From: an uncultured Pseudomonadota bacterium
GTDB taxonomy: Bacteria > Pseudomonadota > Alphaproteobacteria > RF32 > CAG-239
NCBI GenBank assembly: GCA_902796625.1
Contig: CADBPX010000122.1
Coordinates: 1 to 42,492, forward strand
Length of the DNA stretch: 42,492 nt
Reading direction: 5' to 3'
A program made the translations under genes and the position numbers. Below the pieces are notes generated by a model. That model did not search any database. It was not told the DNA's origin and worked only from the letters and a program-made list of their open reading frames with translations. Positions 8,266 to 15,842 of this stretch are shown one piece after another. Within the stretch, counting starts at the first letter, position 1. The number at the start of each line of letters is the position of its first letter.

Positions 8266-8766
8266 TTAATTTTCTACAGCTTCATGGGCTGCTTGATATT
8301 CATTCCATAAATCATCAGTTAGAACTAACTTAGCTTTGTTAATAACCGCAAACGGAATGACAAACTCTTTATCATCTTCTGTTAAAAAGATATTTTGTTT
8401 TTCTATTTTACTGATTTTACCCTTAAATCGTTTTCGATCATCAACCTTTTCCTCAGTTTCCAATCTAACGTCATAACCTACATAACGTTTAAAATGCTCT
8501 AACTTTGTCAAAGGCCTATCGATTCCCGGAGAACTTACTTCTAAGGAATATTTGTTTTCAATCGGATCTTTTTCATCCAACATATCCGACAAGGCGTGAC
8601 TAACTTTGGTGCAGTCCTCAATTGTTATGTCGGTATGATCCAAGTTATCTATCATAACTTGCAGAGTCGGATTCGTTTGTCCCCCTACCGAAAGCACTCG
8701 AACCAATTCGTAGCCCAGCTCAGTAACAACAGGTTCTATAATATCCTGCAGATGATGTTTATACAT
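8266..8766 (-). CDS. rimP: Ribosome maturation factor RimP
   Basis: RimP acts in late 30S subunit assembly. The product of about 166 residues has the N-terminal domain (LQDIIEPVVTELGYELVRV, LQVMIDNLD, ITIEDCTKVSHALSDMLDE) and SLEVSSPGIDRPL, the most conserved segment, followed by the SH3-like C-terminal domain (KRFKGKISKIEKQNIFL). The upstream ATG at 8811 adds 15 residues without family similarity. The ATG at 8766 has AAGGAT eight bases before it and is preferred. It heads the rimP-nusA-ylxR-infB-rbfA operon. A hairpin with a T-run sits between the predicted promoter and the start codon. Confidence 0.95.
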   Translation of the reverse strand: MYKHHLQDIIEPVVTELGYELVRVLSVGGQTNPTLQVMIDNLDHTDITIEDCTKVSHALSDMLDEKDPIENKYSLEVSSPGIDRPLTKLEHFKRYVGYDVRLETEEKVDDRKRFKGKISKIEKQNIFLTEDDKEFVIPFAVINKAKLVLTDDLWNEYQAAHEAVEN

Positions 8767-8781
8767 TTTGTATCCTTTAAT

Positions 8782-8798
8782 AAAAAAGCGGGGCTTTT
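8782..8798 (-). terminator. Short hairpin plus T-run before rimP (hflX terminator or operon attenuator)
   Basis: On the minus strand AAAAGC pairs with GCTTTT around a CCC loop and continues into six T residues. It lies 16 bases before the rimP start. It can serve as the terminator of hfq-hflX. Since a promoter-like sequence lies upstream of it (8833-8861), it may also be an attenuator in the rimP-nusA leader. The stem is only six pairs, four of them A-U, so it would be weak. Confidence 0.45.
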
Positions 8799-8832
8799 CA
8801 GCTCCACTCATATAATTTCAATTTCTACCAGT

Positions 8833-8861
8833 CGTATAAAACATATTTTGTCTTTTGTAAA
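8833..8861 (-). promoter_or_regulatory. Candidate promoter of the rimP-nusA-infB operon
   Basis: TTTACA (8856-8861) and TATACG (8833-8838) on the minus strand are 17 bases apart. The start would be near 8826, giving a leader of about 60 bases that includes the hairpin at 8782-8798. The match is moderate. Confidence 0.4.
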
Positions 8862-8870
8862 GAACTTTTT

Positions 8871-10208
8871 TTACTTATCAATAGCATTGTCACATTTTTT
8901 TATTTCAACATTATACTGTTCAGATAAGTGGTTTAACCTATGAAAGTTATCTTTTGATAGCAAAACTTGTATTATTCTTTTTTCTTCATCGATAATTTTT
9001 TCTTGCAGGATTTTGCCGTGGCGATATAGCCATGCCCGCAATTTTCCTTCCGACAACGGCATAATAACGGTTTGGACTTCTTCTGCAGAAAACAACAATG
9101 AATCAATTCGTTTCAACAGTTCTTCGGTTCCCTGTCCGGTATAGGCCGAAACCAAAATCTGCCGTTTATTATGCGATATTTTTTCCTGCCAATTTTTTTG
9201 TTCGGCTACTGATAATAAGTCTGCCTTGTTAAGTACTTCAATGTAATTATCGGCAAGTTTAAGTTCAGACAGCCCCAGACTTTCCAACACCTTCAAAACG
9301 TCTGTTCGATGAGCAGCGCTATCACTATCGGCAATATCACAAACATGTAATATAACATCAGCATTCAAAACTTCTTCCAGTGTTGCTCTGAATGCCATAA
9401 TCAGTTCATGTGGCAAATCTGAAATAAAACCGACTGTATCCGACAAAATAACTTCTCGACCACTGGGAATAACAATCTTTCTCATTGTCGGATCTAACGT
9501 TGCAAAAAGCATATCTGCCGCCACTACTTCGCTTTTTGACAGCAAGTTAAATAATGTTGATTTACCGGCATTCGTGTATCCAACCAACGCAATAATAGGA
9601 TAAGGTACGCGACGGCGAGCCCCACGCTGAATTTCGCGTGTTTGTTTAACTTTGTCCAAATTTTTTTTGATTCGAGTAATCTTATCATCAATTATACGAC
9701 GATCCAACTCAATTTGGGTTTCACCCGGACCACCTAAAAAACCGGCACCGCCCCGTTGACGTTCTAAGTGTGTCCAACTACGGACCAAGCGTGACCGTTG
9801 GTAGGTTAAATGGGCTAATTCAACTTGCAACACCCCTTCTCTGGTTTGGGCTCTTTCTCCGAAAATTTCCAAAATTAATGCTGTACGGTCAATTACTTTG
9901 ATCTTTAGCTCTCGCTCCAAATTTCGCTGTTGGATGGGAGATAAATCAGTATCAACGACTAACAATTCGATGTTTTTTTCTTCCACATGTGATGCTATTT
10001 TTTCGATAATGCCGCGACTGAAATATGTTCCGGACCTTATTTTTCTTATGTGTATCGTTTCCTGCCAGACAACATCAAGATTAATGGCTCTGGCCAATCC
10101 GACAGCCTCTTGCAAACGGCTATCCTCGCTTATTGAAAATTTTGCACCGAAAACAACCGGAGATATAACTCCGACCTTTATCAAATTATCTTTTTGAACT
10201 TCAATCAC
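8871..10208 (-). CDS. hflX: Ribosome-associated GTPase HflX
   Basis: HflX is a GTPase that binds the 50S subunit and splits stalled or hibernating ribosomes under stress. The 445-residue protein has the N-terminal HflX domain (LDVVWQETIHIRKIRSGTYF, VIDRTALILEIFGERAQTRE) and a linker with ERQRGGAGFLGGPGETQIE. The G domain has GYTNAGKS near residue 210, SDTVGFISDLP and NKADLL. The start is GTG at 10206-10208, which shares one base with the hfq stop (TAGTG), so translation is coupled. The hfq-hflX order is widely conserved in proteobacteria. The C-terminal extension of about 80 residues after the G domain is normal for the family. Confidence 0.97.
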   Translation of the reverse strand: MIEVQKDNLIKVGVISPVVFGAKFSISEDSRLQEAVGLARAINLDVVWQETIHIRKIRSGTYFSRGIIEKIASHVEEKNIELLVVDTDLSPIQQRNLERELKIKVIDRTALILEIFGERAQTREGVLQVELAHLTYQRSRLVRSWTHLERQRGGAGFLGGPGETQIELDRRIIDDKITRIKKNLDKVKQTREIQRGARRRVPYPIIALVGYTNAGKSTLFNLLSKSEVVAADMLFATLDPTMRKIVIPSGREVILSDTVGFISDLPHELIMAFRATLEEVLNADVILHVCDIADSDSAAHRTDVLKVLESLGLSELKLADNYIEVLNKADLLSVAEQKNWQEKISHNKRQILVSAYTGQGTEELLKRIDSLLFSAEEVQTVIMPLSEGKLRAWLYRHGKILQEKIIDEEKRIIQVLLSKDNFHRLNHLSEQYNVEIKKCDNAIDK

Positions 10209-10423
10209 TATTCTTCAGCAATTTCAACCGAAACACTCGGCATAATCGTTGAAACAGCGTGCTTATACACCAGCTGGGTATGCCCATCTCGACGCAATAA
10301 CAAAGTGTTATCATCATACATTGTTATAATCCCCTGTAACTTAACCCCGTTAATCAAAAAAACGGTTACGGCAACACGATTATCCTTTAAATCATCTAAA
10401 AAATCACTTTGTACTTTATTCAT
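10208..10423 (-). CDS. hfq: RNA chaperone Hfq
   Basis: Hexameric Sm-like protein that pairs small RNAs with mRNAs. The 71-residue protein carries Sm1 (FLINGVKLQGIITMYDDNTLL) in part and the Sm2 signature LVYKHAVSTIMPS, where the K-H pair marks the proximal RNA-binding pore. The short C-terminal tail, VSVEIAEE, is acidic, as in many alphaproteobacterial Hfq proteins. Upstream, AAGGAAT precedes the ATG. It is the first gene of a two-gene operon with hflX, divergent from rmuC, and the 170-base gap between them should contain its promoter. I could not find a convincing -35/-10 pair on this strand. Confidence 0.97.
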   Translation of the reverse strand: MNKVQSDFLDDLKDNRVAVTVFLINGVKLQGIITMYDDNTLLLRRDGHTQLVYKHAVSTIMPSVSVEIAEE

Positions 10424-10543
10424 TTTTATTCCTTATAAAAGAGATTTATCTTTGATAACGTAAATCTATGTCCTTTTTTCGAAAAAATCTACTATAATTT
10501 ATATTTGTACACGTATTATTTGGTTAATAATTATAAAATACGG

Positions 10544-10571
10544 TTGCTAAATCATGTAAACATTATATACT
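10544..10571 (+). promoter_or_regulatory. Candidate promoter for the rmuC operon
   Basis: TTGCTA (10544-10549) and TATACT (10566-10571) are 16 bases apart. The start near 10578 would leave a leader of about 16 bases containing the ribosome binding site GAAAGGAAAAGG. Confidence 0.5.
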
Positions 10572-10593
10572 TTCATCATTGAAAGGAAAAGGT

Positions 10594-11937
10594 ATGAATA
10601 TTAATTTTGCAATACTCCAAAACCCTCTTATTTGCGGCATTATAGCTTTGAGCATAGTGCTGATTATTTTTTTATGTTTTTTGATGACCTTTATCGTTAA
10701 AAATTCCAATAAAAAAATACTGATTGCCACTCTTTACGAACAGCTGCACGATTTTCAAAAACGAAATCAGCAATTAGAGGAAGTGAATAACGGCCTGTCA
10801 AATGAAAATTCCCGCCTTAAGACCGAGTACTCGAATCAACGGCGATATATGGAAGATAAATTGCAATATATCGAACAAAATAAAAATGAAATGGCTCTCA
10901 AATTTCGCGATATTTCCAATGAAATTATTCGTTCGCAATCTCAGCTAATAAGCGAAAACCAAAAAAACACCCTCAGCACCCTGCTTTCTCCTTTTCAAGA
11001 GCAACTTAAATCGTTTAAAGACGAAGTTAATAAGGCAAATTTAGAGAACATTAAAAACAAATCGAGCTTTGATGAACAGTTTAAGAATTTATTGCAATTA
11101 AACCAATCTCTGAGTAACGATGCTCAAAATCTTACCAATGCCTTGCGCGGTAACAAAAAAATGCAAGGTGATTGGGGAGAAGTTGAACTTAATCGTATTT
11201 TGGAAATATCCGGTTTACAGAAAAATATTGATTATTTTACGCAGGAAAATTTTAAAAATGCCGAAAATCAGAATTTAAGACCGGATGTTATTGTAAGACT
11301 GCCTAATGAACGAAGCGTTGTGGTTGATTCTAAAGTATCTCTTAATGACTACGTTACATATATAAACGCCGAAAATGATGCCGATAAACTGCCGGCGTTA
11401 CAAAAACATATTCAAAACATCAAATCTCATATTGATGAACTATCCGCTAAAGAATACCAAAAATTGTTAAAAGAAGAAACTTTGGATTATGTTGTCATTT
11501 TTATTCCGATTGAAAGTGCGTTTGTTGACGCTATCAATAAAGATCCATCTTTATACGATTACGCCTACAAAAAAAATATTGCCTTGACAACTCCGTCATC
11601 TCTTTTACCAATATTACGCACGGTTGAAAATCTATGGCAAATTGAAAATCGCAATAAATATGTGCAGAAAATTGCTGAAGTCGGAGGTTATTTATATGAT
11701 AAACTAGCTAATTTTACCGATGATATGCAAAAAATTGATAAAGCTCTCGGGGTGGCTCGGCAAAACTATGAACAAGCTGTTTCCAAGTTATCTCAAGGCA
11801 AAGGTAATGCTTTATCTTTGGCAACGCGTCTGAAAGAATATGGAGCAAAAGCCAATAAAGTTATTACCATGGAATATGATGACACTGAAAATGAATTATT
11901 AAAAATTAATGAAAACTCTAATCAAAAGGCATCGTAA
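10594..11937 (+). CDS. rmuC: RmuC family protein (DNA recombination limiting protein)
   Basis: RmuC limits inversions and rearrangements at short inverted repeats; its core resembles PD-(D/E)XK nucleases. The product of about 447 residues has one N-terminal membrane helix (about residues 10-35, LICGIIALSIVLIIFLCFLM). A long Gln/Asn/Glu-rich coiled coil follows (about 40-185). The RmuC core has MQGDWGEVELNRILE, RPDVIVRLPNERSVVVDSKV with the putative catalytic D and DSK, and VVIFIPIESAF. ATG 10594 has GGAAAAGG directly before it; a TTG at 10579 is possible but lacks such a site. It is the first gene of a three-gene run with a murG-like gene and a sirtuin. The biochemical activity is not established. 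Confidence 0.92.
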   Translation: MNINFAILQNPLICGIIALSIVLIIFLCFLMTFIVKNSNKKILIATLYEQLHDFQKRNQQLEEVNNGLSNENSRLKTEYSNQRRYMEDKLQYIEQNKNEMALKFRDISNEIIRSQSQLISENQKNTLSTLLSPFQEQLKSFKDEVNKANLENIKNKSSFDEQFKNLLQLNQSLSNDAQNLTNALRGNKKMQGDWGEVELNRILEISGLQKNIDYFTQENFKNAENQNLRPDVIVRLPNERSVVVDSKVSLNDYVTYINAENDADKLPALQKHIQNIKSHIDELSAKEYQKLLKEETLDYVVIFIPIESAFVDAINKDPSLYDYAYKKNIALTTPSSLLPILRTVENLWQIENRNKYVQKIAEVGGYLYDKLANFTDDMQKIDKALGVARQNYEQAVSKLSQGKGNALSLATRLKEYGAKANKVITMEYDDTENELLKINENSNQKAS

Positions 11938-11938
11938 A

Positions 11939-13015
11939 ATGAAAAAAATACTTTTTACCGGCGGTGGTTCCGGCGGACATGTTACACTGAATTTAAATTT
12001 AATACCTCTTTTCCAAGAAAACGGATGGGAAATTATATATATAGGTTCCAAAAACGGTATTGAAAAAGATTTAATTGCCCAAATAAACGGTGTTAAATAC
12101 TATGCCATTGAAACCGGCAAATTGCGTCGTTATTTTTCTTGGCAAAATTTCAAAGATGCCTTACGAGTTCCGGTTGGCATTATTCAGGCTTGGCAAATTA
12201 TCCGTCATGAAAAACCTGAAGTAATTTTTTCAAAGGGCGGATTTGTTTCTTTTCCGGTTGTGTTGGCAGGATATTTGAATAAATGTAAAAAAATTTATAT
12301 GCATGAATCTGATGTTACTCCGGGTTTAGCCAATAAAATGTCATTACCTTTTGTCAGTATGTTTTTTACAACTTTCCCTGATACCGTAAAATATGTTAAA
12401 AATCCGCAGAAAGTTAATTACGTCGGTCCGGTCCTGTCTGATCGGTTAAATAACGGTGATGCCGAAAAAGGAAAGAAATTCTGTAAATTTAAAGATGATA
12501 AACCGGTTATTATGTTTGTCGGCGGTTCGCTCGGCGCCAAAAGCATAAATAATGCCGTAAAAAAGAATTTGGATAAATTGTTGGCTAAATATAACATTAT
12601 CCATATATGCGGCAAAGAACAAACCGATGGCACCGAAAAAGATGGCTACATTCAATTTGAATTCGTTGATAAAGAATTTAAAGATTTGATGGCTTTGGCT
12701 GATATTGTTGTTTCACGTTCGGGTTCAAATGCTATTTTTGAGCTTTTAAGCTTGCGTAAACCAATGCTTTTGATTCCGCTACCGTCAACTTCAAGCCGAG
12801 GTGAACAAACATTAAATGCTTTATCTTTCCAAAGACAAGGATTTGCCGAGGTAATATATGACCAAGATTTAGGCAAAGAAAACATCCTTATAAACGCTAT
12901 AAATGACATGTATGCGCAAAAACTTAATTATATTGATAACATGAACAAAGCGGATTTAAAACAAACTTCAAATTTACAGCTGTATCAGGAAATAATTAAT
13001 GACAAAAACGTATAA
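11939..13015 (+). CDS. murG: MurG-like UDP-GlcNAc:lipid I glycosyltransferase (GT28)
   Basis: MurG transfers GlcNAc onto lipid I at the inner face of the membrane to make lipid II. The product of about 358 residues shows the GT-B fold: an N-terminal glycine loop TGGGSGGHV (residues 7-15), FSKGGFVSFPVVLAG, HESDVTPGLANK, then VGGSLGAKSIN and the C-terminal nucleotide-binding region SRSGSNAIFELLSLRKPMLL. The wording of the motifs (WEIIYIGSKNGIEKDL, SRGEQTLNALSFQRQGFAEV) reads more like Gram-positive MurG than proteobacterial MurG. It starts one base after the rmuC stop and overlaps the sirtuin gene by 17 bases. It lies outside any dcw cluster, so it could be the only MurG, moved, or a paralogue with another lipid-linked acceptor. 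Confidence 0.78.
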   Translation: MKKILFTGGGSGGHVTLNLNLIPLFQENGWEIIYIGSKNGIEKDLIAQINGVKYYAIETGKLRRYFSWQNFKDALRVPVGIIQAWQIIRHEKPEVIFSKGGFVSFPVVLAGYLNKCKKIYMHESDVTPGLANKMSLPFVSMFFTTFPDTVKYVKNPQKVNYVGPVLSDRLNNGDAEKGKKFCKFKDDKPVIMFVGGSLGAKSINNAVKKNLDKLLAKYNIIHICGKEQTDGTEKDGYIQFEFVDKEFKDLMALADIVVSRSGSNAIFELLSLRKPMLLIPLPSTSSRGEQTLNALSFQRQGFAEVIYDQDLGKENILINAINDMYAQKLNYIDNMNKADLKQTSNLQLYQEIINDKNV

Positions 13016-13718
13016 AAATATTGTCATATTAACGGGCGCCGGCATATCTGCAGAATCCGGATTGGCAACATTTCGTAGCTCTGATGGTTTGTGGAACAAT
13101 CACCGAGTAGAAGATGTCGCAACTATTGAAGCTTTTTATCGCAATCCGAACGTCGTGCATGATTTCTACAACAGTATGCGCCCGGAAATGCAACAGGTTA
13201 AACCCAACGCTGCCCATACTGCCATAACTAAACTACAACAGTTTTATCCGGCTGATATCAGTGTGGTAACCCAAAACGTTGATATATTACATGAAAAAGC
13301 CGGCAACAAAAATGTCTTCCATATCCACGGACAAATAAATCAGATTGTCTGCTTAAACTGCGGTAACGTTTTTGAAACTTGGAACGATGTATCCGCACAA
13401 GATGTTTGTCCGCAGTGCCATAAAAAAGGATATCTTAAACCTAATATTGTCTTTTTCGGTGAAAACCTACTCTATATGAACCACGTTGACAGCTTATTAC
13501 AATCGTGTGATTTGTTTATTTCCATTGGAACTTCGGGAGTTGTCTATCCGGCAGCCGGATTTGTGCAGACTGCCAAATTTTTCGGAGCTGAAAGCTATGA
13601 ATTCAATATGGAGAAAACCTCAAACAATATTTTGTTTGACCACCATATATACGGACCGGCGGGAACAACTTTTCCCAAATTTGTGGAAAATTTGTTATCA
13701 CACAGTGATATAGGCTAA
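12999..13718 (+). CDS. cobB: NAD-dependent protein deacylase, sirtuin (CobB-like)
   Basis: Sirtuins remove acyl groups from lysines using NAD. The 239-residue protein has GAGISAESG (residues 13-21), TFRSSDGLW, TQNVDILHEKAG, the catalytic His110 in HIHG, a four-Cys zinc site (C118, C121, C137, C140) and IGTSGVVYPAAGF. Overall similarity is to the short class III CobB group. That group normally carries a Tyr and an Arg three residues later for binding succinyl/malonyl lysine. Here the segment reads FYNSMR, so Tyr57 is kept but position 60 is Met, with Arg at 61. The gene overlaps the murG-like gene by 17 bases. Its stop overlaps the convergent malQ stop (13715-13718). Confidence 0.93.
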   Translation: MTKTYKNIVILTGAGISAESGLATFRSSDGLWNNHRVEDVATIEAFYRNPNVVHDFYNSMRPEMQQVKPNAAHTAITKLQQFYPADISVVTQNVDILHEKAGNKNVFHIHGQINQIVCLNCGNVFETWNDVSAQDVCPQCHKKGYLKPNIVFFGENLLYMNHVDSLLQSCDLFISIGTSGVVYPAAGFVQTAKFFGAESYEFNMEKTSNNILFDHHIYGPAGTTFPKFVENLLSHSDIG

Positions 13719-15841
13719 CGCATAATTGCTTTGCGTGCCCTTACAAAATCATCATTGTTTTCAAAATCTTCCATATCAACAGGCAATTTGCGTCGCCAAT
13801 TCGGATGCTTATCAACATCGGTTCCCGGAAGATTTTGCAAAACAGTAACGCCGAAAATGTCTTCTAATTGCGCCAGATAGACATCACTATTACTTAGCGA
13901 TACATATTTTTCAACAGCTTCCATAATACCATTAGGATACCCTTCTCCATACAAACAATCACCTTGCCGTGGTTTATCCTGTGGCCAGACACCGGCGTTA
14001 TCCAAAGCTCTGAGTAAACGGCAACGTTCATCTTCTCGCCCTTTATATTGCTCTGTACGGGCATCATCGGATATCATTTTAAGTTGATACATGGTTTCAA
14101 TATCATATCCGAACCACCGCATTTTCAGTGGAGCCATATCATGTGTTCCTACTGAGGCATACGCTTTTTGCGGAAAATCATACGGCATCTTAAAATCGCC
14201 ATATCCGTTCCATCTTTCTCCCCACATAGCACTCAATGAATATATTCCTCTTTCATGAAGCTTCTCCACGAAACCATCCGGAACATTACCGATACTTTCA
14301 CCGACGATCATGCATTTGTTCAAATAGCTTTCCAGAACGACCAAGCCCAACATGTCCGTAAAATTATAATATATATATGTTCCTTCGTCAGACTTATCAG
14401 GAATTACATATAATCTCATTAAACTCATGACATGATCAATACGTAAAGCGCCGGCATCAGCCATAGCGGCACGCAATATTTTTATAAACGGCAAATAGGC
14501 ATTGGCTTTAAGTGTATATGGATTAAAAGCCCCTAAACACCATTTTTGTCCCTGAGGGAAGAATACATCTGGTGGAGCACCGGCACCGCATTCTTTGATA
14601 AACAGATCATTACCGGCCCATATTTCTTCACTGTCTTTGCATAGTCCAACCGGAAGGTCGCGATATAAGCCGATTTTGAGACCGCATTTTTTTATCTCCT
14701 GCGACACTTCTTGCAATTGTTGTGCCGCAATAAATTGCAAATATCTGAAGAAATCGAATTGTCTTTGGTGACTGTTTTTAAACTCAAAAACGGCCTTTGA
14801 ATATGGGTTTTGCAATTCTGCCGGCCAATTTTTCCAACCGATTTTTCCTTGTGATACATAGATTGTGTAAATAGTCTGATAAATGGCAAATTGCTCTAAA
14901 TCAACACCTTGATCATTGCAGAATTTTATAAATTTTTTATATTCAGTTGTTTTTTTATTCTGATAAAATTCACTGAATATTCTTTCCAAGACACTGATTT
15001 TCGTATTATATATTTCAGTATAACAAATATTTTCACTTTGTTTAACTTTATGCAAAATTTCGGCAAATTCATCTTTATATTCTGGCTTATAACCGTGCAC
15101 ATTTTCAACATCAATATATATGGGATTTAAAAAGAGACGGCTGATTGATGAATAAGGACTGGCATTTTCCGGAAAATCATGGAACAGTGCATTTAGCGGG
15201 TTAACCCCGATAACATCAGCTCCTTGCCGCTCACACAAATCTACAAAGTTTTTCAAATCCGTAAAATCACCGACCCCCCAATTACGCTTGCTTGACAAAG
15301 CGTACAATTGAATCGCATATCCCCATATTTTTTGCTGAGATATAATATCAGGAACATAACACATATCTGGAGTAACCGCCAACTTTGTATGGGCCATTTT
15401 ATGATCAAAACAGATATCTATATCATAATATCCGGGAGCCATGTCTGATATAATTTTCATTTTTACAAAACTATACTCTCTTTTACCGATTTCTTGGCGT
15501 CCAATAATCTCTTGCTCATAATCCAAAGACATGATTTTTTTATTTTGATAAACCTTTATCTCAATATTTTCTACTGCATCCGAAGGAACAACCACATCAA
15601 ATATTTTATCTTGCATACGCACAACATAAATTGCTTCCGTTGTATATTGCCAACGCATATTTTCTAATTTTTCCAACATGCGGTCGCATTGGTTTTTATC
15701 CTTAAAAGAAAAGCCTAAATTATTTATCATTTGGCATAATGTTTCATCACTGATATGATATGTTTTATCTTGTTGAATAGCGTCAGAAAAAGTTTTTGCT
15801 ATCCCAATTTTTTGCAATAATTTATCCCAATTATTTTCCAT
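13715..15841 (-). CDS. malQ: 4-alpha-glucanotransferase (amylomaltase)
   Basis: Transfers alpha-1,4-glucan segments between maltodextrins, releasing glucose (GH77). The product of about 708 residues has the long N-terminal extension of E. coli-type MalQ (about residues 1-130, beta-rich). The catalytic barrel shows WGYAIQLYALSSKRNWGVGD, PYSSISRLFLNPIYID, LRIDHVMSLMRLYVIP (nucleophile Asp), GESIGNVPDGF (acid/base Glu) and SVGTHDMAPLKMRWF. The frame is open to 15880, but the ATG at 15841 with GCGGAGGAAT before it and the sequence MENNWDKLL is the likely start. It lies one base after glgX in the glgB-glgX-malQ operon. There it would recycle short chains released by debranching. Confidence 0.96.
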   Translation of the reverse strand: MENNWDKLLQKIGIAKTFSDAIQQDKTYHISDETLCQMINNLGFSFKDKNQCDRMLEKLENMRWQYTTEAIYVVRMQDKIFDVVVPSDAVENIEIKVYQNKKIMSLDYEQEIIGRQEIGKREYSFVKMKIISDMAPGYYDIDICFDHKMAHTKLAVTPDMCYVPDIISQQKIWGYAIQLYALSSKRNWGVGDFTDLKNFVDLCERQGADVIGVNPLNALFHDFPENASPYSSISRLFLNPIYIDVENVHGYKPEYKDEFAEILHKVKQSENICYTEIYNTKISVLERIFSEFYQNKKTTEYKKFIKFCNDQGVDLEQFAIYQTIYTIYVSQGKIGWKNWPAELQNPYSKAVFEFKNSHQRQFDFFRYLQFIAAQQLQEVSQEIKKCGLKIGLYRDLPVGLCKDSEEIWAGNDLFIKECGAGAPPDVFFPQGQKWCLGAFNPYTLKANAYLPFIKILRAAMADAGALRIDHVMSLMRLYVIPDKSDEGTYIYYNFTDMLGLVVLESYLNKCMIVGESIGNVPDGFVEKLHERGIYSLSAMWGERWNGYGDFKMPYDFPQKAYASVGTHDMAPLKMRWFGYDIETMYQLKMISDDARTEQYKGREDERCRLLRALDNAGVWPQDKPRQGDCLYGEGYPNGIMEAVEKYVSLSNSDVYLAQLEDIFGVTVLQNLPGTDVDKHPNWRRKLPVDMEDFENNDDFVRARKAIMR

Positions 15842-15842
15842 T

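Noticed and set aside
12999..13015. Frameshift or fusion between the murG-like gene and the sirtuin
   Set aside because: Both proteins have complete family ends, and the 17-base overlap is a normal start-in-stop arrangement.
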